Shown piece by piece: positions 60,201 to 64,000 of a stretch of DNA of 64,000 nt. Origin of the DNA: Marinilactibacillus sp036039175 (lineage in GTDB: Bacteria; Bacillota; Bacilli; Lactobacillales; Carnobacteriaceae_A); assembly GCF_036039175.1 (NCBI RefSeq), contig NZ_JAYXKP010000010.1, positions 10,264-74,263 of the forward strand. Direction: 5' to 3'. The notes under the pieces are model-generated. The model had not been told where the DNA came from and did no database searches. It saw only the letters and a program-made list of their open reading frames with translations. Made by a program: the position numbers and the translations under genes. How positions within the stretch are numbered: the first letter of the stretch is position 1; each line of letters starts with the position of its first letter.

Positions 60201-60838
60201 AAGAACTAACTCTTTACCTTGTAACAGGAAGATACGATTTTGACGAAGATTCTTTTTTAAATGTGATCAAAACCGCTTGTGGAAATGGCGTAACACTCGT
60301 GCAGCTGCGTGAAAAAGAAGCAACGACAAATGATTTTTATAGATTAGCTCAAAAGGTGAAAGACCTAACAGACCGTTTTGACGTTCCTTTGATCATCAAT
60401 GACCGAGTCGATATCTGCCTAGCGGTTGATGCTGCGGGTGTTCATATTGGTGACGACGAATTACCAATAGAAGTCGTTCGCAGACTGATTGGAAACGACA
60501 AAATACTCGGTGTTTCTGCAAAAGATGTTGAACGCGCAAGAGAAGCAGAAAAAGCTGGCGCAGATTACCTAGGAGTTGGCGCAATATACCCAACCAAGAC
60601 AAAGAAAAATCCAGCACGTACGTCTATCGAAACACTGAAAACAATCGTTTCGTCCGTTGAGATTCCAATTGTAGCGATTGGTGGGCTGAAGGAAAATAAT
60701 ATTGATTCACTTCGCCATACGGGTATTGCAGGTGTCTCTGTTGTCACAGAACTGATGCTAGCCGAAGACGTCGCTCAGAAAACACAACAGCTTAAAAAAG
60801 CGGTAGTGGAGATCATAGAATCTAAGATAAGCGAGTAG
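60197..60838 (+). CDS. thiE: Thiamine-phosphate synthase
   Basis: ThiE joins HMP-PP and thiazole phosphate into thiamine phosphate. I chose ATG 60197 (213 residues) overlapping the thiM stop, eight bases after AAAGGA; ATG 60188 overlaps the site. The TIM-barrel motifs GVTLVQLREKEA, PLIINDRVDICLAVDAAGVHIG, YLGVGAIYPTKTKK and IVAIGGL are intact. No thiD lies beside it. Confidence 0.93.
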   Translation: MKELTLYLVTGRYDFDEDSFLNVIKTACGNGVTLVQLREKEATTNDFYRLAQKVKDLTDRFDVPLIINDRVDICLAVDAAGVHIGDDELPIEVVRRLIGNDKILGVSAKDVERAREAEKAGADYLGVGAIYPTKTKKNPARTSIETLKTIVSSVEIPIVAIGGLKENNIDSLRHTGIAGVSVVTELMLAEDVAQKTQQLKKAVVEIIESKISE

Positions 60839-60866
60839 TCTAAACAATATACAGTGGAGGTTTTTC

Positions 60867-61538
60867 ATGTCTTTTACACTCAACGCCAAAAAAGCCGCTT
60901 CTGCTTCATGGGAAGGTAGTTTTAACCATCCTTTCATCACAGAATTACAAGCGGGAATCTTGGATTCAGAAATCTTTCGTTATTACTTGATCCAAGATCA
61001 TTATTACTTGAAACATTTTAGTGAACTTTATGCATTGATCGCTGAGAAAACAAACCATCCAGCACTAAAAGCTTTACTCGTAGAGAATGCGGGAAACTTG
61101 TCGCTAGGAGAGATTGCGATTAGAGAAACGTTCTTCTCTGAACTCGGTATTACAGACGAAGAAGTCCGTGCTACACCGATTGCACCGACAGCGTATCACT
61201 ATGTATCACATATGTACCGACAATTGCTTGAAGGAACGATTAATAGTGCAGCTGCAAGTATGTTGCCCTGTGCTTGGTTGTACCAGGAATTAGGAGACAC
61301 TTTGATCACCAATCAGTCGCCGGTTCCGATCTATCAGAGATGGATCGAAACTTACGCAGGTGTTGAAGCGCAAGAACATGTAAAACTGGAAAGAGCCATT
61401 TTAGATGAACTATACGAGTCGAGTTCACCTGACGAACAAGCACAGATGATGGAGGCTTTTGTAATTAGTAGTGAGATGGAATATGCATTTTGGGAAATGG
61501 CGTATAGAAAAGAAATGTGGTTGAAAAAAGATTGGTAA
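60867..61538 (+). CDS. tenA: Aminopyrimidine aminohydrolase (TenA, thiaminase II)
   Basis: TenA hydrolyses aminopyrimidine from degraded thiamine, feeding salvage. The 223-residue all-helical protein has the catalytic Cys135 in MLPCAWLYQELG (matching B. subtilis Cys135) and a C-terminal glutamate in SSEMEYAFWEMA. GTGGAGG precedes the ATG. Last gene of the thi operon; salvage of pyrimidine plus thiazole is the inferred pathway. Confidence 0.9.
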   Translation: MSFTLNAKKAASASWEGSFNHPFITELQAGILDSEIFRYYLIQDHYYLKHFSELYALIAEKTNHPALKALLVENAGNLSLGEIAIRETFFSELGITDEEVRATPIAPTAYHYVSHMYRQLLEGTINSAAASMLPCAWLYQELGDTLITNQSPVPIYQRWIETYAGVEAQEHVKLERAILDELYESSSPDEQAQMMEAFVISSEMEYAFWEMAYRKEMWLKKDW

Positions 61539-61580
61539 TTTAACATAAAAGTTAACTTTTATGTATGCCCTTAAAAATAA

Positions 61581-61617
61581 GAAAGGCCCCTTTCCGGTAG
61601 TAGGAAAGGGGCCTTTC
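61581..61617. terminator. 15-bp bidirectional terminator between tenA and 61630
   Basis: Positions 61581-61595 pair perfectly with 61603-61617 around a seven-base loop. A-rich sequence upstream serves as the T tract for the opposing gene. Confidence 0.88.
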
Positions 61618-61629
61618 TAGTAGCTAATA

Positions 61630-62187
61630 TTAAGCAGGTTGTAGTCGCGTTTTAAATGCTTGAGATACTTGCAGACCGTACTGGGTAACCGTCCAGATAC
61701 AAAATAGGGTAAAAGGTACAAAAAACAAGAAGGATTCTCTGATAGGTGCTAATGAAGCAACATGGTAATAAACCAACGTAGTTCCAGCTACCATTAACCC
61801 ATTTACATACAAAGTCAATTGAGACAGAAAATGTACTTTACTTACTAAATAGGATGCACCGGCAAGTAATAAAGCACCGATAGCAGCATATCCAAATGGA
61901 TTCGTTATGCCAGATATTCCTATAGAAGAGAATAAACGTGCCTCAATAAGGATGTGCGAAAAAACAAATCCTAAAGTCGCAATGACTCCAGCTCCTCCTA
62001 ATTGTTTGTTTTTCAATGAAGAAAGAATAACTATACCACCCATAGTGATGTATGCTAGTGTACCCACAACCATAGAACTACCATGATTAGCATAAGCAGG
62101 TAAAACATCTTTTAAAAGTGCAAACAGCATAATTGAAGCGAGTGCTGTAAAAGTCAGTGCAAGTATAATAGAATGTGATTTTTTCAT
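61630..62187 (-). CDS. Membrane protein with six helices, unknown
   Basis: I do not recognise this family. ATG 62187 (185 residues) follows AAGGAG; a longer frame from 62220 overlaps that site. Six hydrophobic helices alternate with short charged loops (for example VSKVHFLSQ, GLQVSQAFKTR). It lies between tenA and the catalase gene and is transcribed opposite to both. Confidence 0.65.
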   Translation of the reverse strand: MKKSHSIILALTFTALASIMLFALLKDVLPAYANHGSSMVVGTLAYITMGGIVILSSLKNKQLGGAGVIATLGFVFSHILIEARLFSSIGISGITNPFGYAAIGALLLAGASYLVSKVHFLSQLTLYVNGLMVAGTTLVYYHVASLAPIRESFLFFVPFTLFCIWTVTQYGLQVSQAFKTRLQPA

Positions 62188-62300
62188 ATGTACCAATCTC
62201 CTTAATATAATTTCAAACAAAAGTCTATAAGTTTAAGTTAACATATGTTTGTAGTCAATTCAATATAAATAGAAAATCAAAGTGACTTTTAAATCTACGG

Positions 62301-62330
62301 TTGCATTTCTTAGATTGTATCAATTATAAT
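62301..62330 (+). promoter_or_regulatory. Probable promoter for katA
   Basis: TTGCAT (62301-62306), 18-base spacer, TATAAT (62325-62330). No complete PerR box is visible; only half of one. Confidence 0.6.
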
Positions 62331-62364
62331 AAAAAAGTTAGCAAAAAGTAGGGAGAGATACATA

Positions 62365-63822
62365 GTGATAGAACGCAATAATAAATTAACGACTTCTACA
62401 GGTGCTCCAGTTGGAGATAATCAAAATTCAGTTACAGCAGGTAATAACGGACCTGTTTTAATTCAAGATATTCATTTATTAGAAAAATTAGCCCACTTTA
62501 ATCGTGAACGTGTTCCTGAACGTGTCGTACATGCCAAAGGTGCAGGGGCACATGGTCGGTTTACCGTGACGAATCCAGATATTGTCCAATACACTAAAGC
62601 TGATTTTCTTGCTGAAAAAGGTAAAGAGACGCCAATGTTTATCCGTTTTTCTACCGTTGCTGGTGAATTGGGATCATCTGATACAGTACGTGACCCACGC
62701 GGTTTTGCGGTTAAATTTTACACGGACGAAGGAAACTACGATATCGTAGGAAATAATACACCGATATTCTTTATTCGAGACGCAATAAAGTTTCCTGATT
62801 TTATTCATACACAAAAAAGAAATCCACAAACAAACTTAAAAGATGCAAATATGGTATGGGATTTTTGGTCACTATCACCAGAATCGTTACATCAAATTAC
62901 CATACTCCATACTGACCGTGGTATTCCTGCTACCTTGCGCCATATGCATGGATACGGTAGTCATACCTTTAAGTGGGTAAACGCTGAAGGAGAATCTTTC
63001 TGGGTGAAGTATCACTTTAGATCAGACCAAGGGGTTAAAAACATGGACCCTGAAGTTGCTGGGAAAATTGCCGGAGATCATCCTGATTACCATACGGAAG
63101 ATCTATTTAATGCGATTGCTGAAGGCGACTATCCTTCTTGGACATTAAAAGTACAAATCATGCCTGAAGAAGAAGCGGTTCAATATGCATATGACCCATT
63201 TGATATTACTAAAGTCTGGTCTCATAAAGATTATCCTTTGATTGAAGTTGGGAAAATGGTATTAGACCGTAATCCTGAAAATTATTTTGCGGAAGTAGAA
63301 CAGTCAGCATTCTCACCAGGTAACTTTGTACCAGGAGTCGAAGCGTCTCCAGATAAAATGCTACAAGGAAGACTGTTCGCTTATTCTGACGCTCACCGTT
63401 ACCGTATTGGTGCAAATCATAATCAGCTACCGATTAATGCACCTAAAGAAGAGGTCAAAAACCACCAACGTGGAGGGAGTATGGCCTACAATAATGGTGG
63501 AAGTGCCGTGAACTATGAGCCGAATAGTTACGACAATATAAAAGAATCAAGAGAAGATAACATGAAACCTTTTAAAGTTTCAGGAGAAGCCAACAGTGTT
63601 CCTTACGATAATGACGATCATTTTTCACAACCAAGACAATTGATTTTGGAAGTACTGGATGAGGAAGAACGTAGTCGTTTATATAAAAACTTTGCAGACC
63701 ATTTAAGCGGCGTACGTGATCAGCAGATTGTTGAACGTCAACTGAAATTATTTGAGTTAGTGACACCTGAATTAGCAAAAGGTGTTGCGCAGCATCTGGA
63801 TATAGACGTTTCAACTCTTTAA
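62365..63822 (+). CDS. katA: Catalase (monofunctional, heme)
   Basis: Catalase splits H2O2 into water and oxygen using heme. The 485-residue protein is a small-subunit clade-3 type, starting at GTG 62365 after AGGGAGAG. Catalytic His in RVVHAKGAGAHGRF, the RFSTVAGELGSSDTVRDPRGFAVKFYT region, catalytic Asn in NNTPIFFIRD and the heme-ligand Tyr in RLFAYSDAHRYRIG are present. Lactobacillales often take heme from outside. It matches the H2O2 output of pyruvate oxidase nearby. Confidence 0.95.
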   Translation: MIERNNKLTTSTGAPVGDNQNSVTAGNNGPVLIQDIHLLEKLAHFNRERVPERVVHAKGAGAHGRFTVTNPDIVQYTKADFLAEKGKETPMFIRFSTVAGELGSSDTVRDPRGFAVKFYTDEGNYDIVGNNTPIFFIRDAIKFPDFIHTQKRNPQTNLKDANMVWDFWSLSPESLHQITILHTDRGIPATLRHMHGYGSHTFKWVNAEGESFWVKYHFRSDQGVKNMDPEVAGKIAGDHPDYHTEDLFNAIAEGDYPSWTLKVQIMPEEEAVQYAYDPFDITKVWSHKDYPLIEVGKMVLDRNPENYFAEVEQSAFSPGNFVPGVEASPDKMLQGRLFAYSDAHRYRIGANHNQLPINAPKEEVKNHQRGGSMAYNNGGSAVNYEPNSYDNIKESREDNMKPFKVSGEANSVPYDNDDHFSQPRQLILEVLDEEERSRLYKNFADHLSGVRDQQIVERQLKLFELVTPELAKGVAQHLDIDVSTL

Positions 63823-63927
63823 ATAGAGATTTTAAAAGCTAAAAGTTTTTTATCTAAAACAGTTTAGCACTGAGCAATGGTGTGCCGAAAAAAACGATGG
63901 CAAGTAAAATAACAAATAATCGAAACA

Positions 63928-63962
63928 GCGACCCTTTTAATCATTAAAAGGGTCGTTTTTTT
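63928..63962 (+). terminator. Terminator after katA
   Basis: CGACCCTTTTAAT pairs perfectly with ATTAAAAGGGTCG, followed by T7. Confidence 0.92.
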
Positions 63963-64000
63963 GGTTCTATGTCAAATGGCGTTGGTGAAGAATAAAGCTA

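Noticed and set aside
62310..62335. PerR box before katA
   Set aside because: Only one TTATAAT half-site is present; the second half does not match.
1..64000. CRISPR array, prophage, tRNA or rRNA genes
   Set aside because: No regularly spaced repeats, phage genes or cloverleaf/rRNA sequences were seen on reading both strands.

Overview
The window is a low-to-moderate GC Firmicute chromosome segment dominated by the ribosomal-protein and RNA-polymerase superclusters, all on the + strand. Gene order (gltX, cysS, mrnC, rlmB, rae1, sigH, rpmG, secE, nusG, rplK, rplA, rplJ, rplL ... rpoB, rpoC, str, S10, spc and alpha operons, ECF module, truA, rplM, rpsI) is the Bacillales/Lactobacillales order. 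An SpxB-type pyruvate oxidase, zinc-type S14, a class B sortase, a leader resembling lactic-acid-bacterial rpoB leaders, and general protein similarity point to Lactobacillales, most likely Carnobacteriaceae (Marinilactibacillus/Alkalibacterium/Carnobacterium-like). The genus is inference. I see no rRNA, tRNA, CRISPR array, insertion sequence or prophage.

Layout. 1-3734: end of gltX, a Cys T-box leader, then the cysS-mrnC-rlmB-rae1 operon (aminoacylation and 23S rRNA/mRNA maturation). 3991-5175: sigH and, facing it, an EetB-like membrane protein. 5475-9252: rpmG, secE, nusG, rplK-rplA and rplJ-rplL with several promoters and structured leaders. 9521-15914: a block inserted between rplL and the ybxB-like gene relative to Bacillus: rodA, ftsW, a LURP-one protein, a PyrR-attenuated uracil permease and fumC. 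15917-24277: ybxB-like methyltransferase, rpoB, rpoC. 24662-29151: rpsL, rpsG, fusA, tuf. 29571-43881: S10-spc-alpha cluster from rpsJ to rplQ including secY, adk, infA, rpmJ and rpoA. 44268-47577: EcfA1-EcfA2-EcfT and truA. 47608-53521: an accessory block (P-loop kinase, MscS channel, fasciclin-domain surface protein with a sortase-like tail, divergent class B sortase, two unrecognised membrane proteins, MBL hydrolase, YkvA-like protein) separating truA from rplM-rpsI. 53850-54936: rplM, rpsI and a 41-residue ORF in its own terminator-bounded unit. 55062-63822: GNAT acetyltransferase, pyruvate oxidase, MsrA with an unusual N-terminal domain, TPP-riboswitch-controlled thiW-thiM-thiE-tenA, an unrecognised membrane protein, and catalase.

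How it fits together. Most of the window builds ribosomes, RNA polymerase and the Sec channel. Feedback appears to run through mRNA leaders: candidate L1, L10, S10, L13, rpoB and L17-downstream elements, plus T-box, PyrR and TPP elements for metabolism. The ECF module supplies ATPases and EcfT for S-components such as the ThiW-like protein. Pyruvate oxidase needs thiamine diphosphate and makes H2O2, and the same 9 kb holds thiamine salvage, MsrA and catalase.

The most interesting unexplained signals are structured intergenic RNAs inside otherwise tightly packed operons: rplF-rplR (37233-37446), rpoB-rpoC (20464-20646, including a hairpin over the rpoC ribosome binding site and start), secY-adk (a strong terminator mid-operon), rpsG-fusA and the nusG leader. 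The candidate sortase B/fasciclin pair with a non-LPXTG tail and the MsrA N-terminal fusion are the best protein-level leads. All structures were found by eye from complementary segments; none was folded or aligned computationally.
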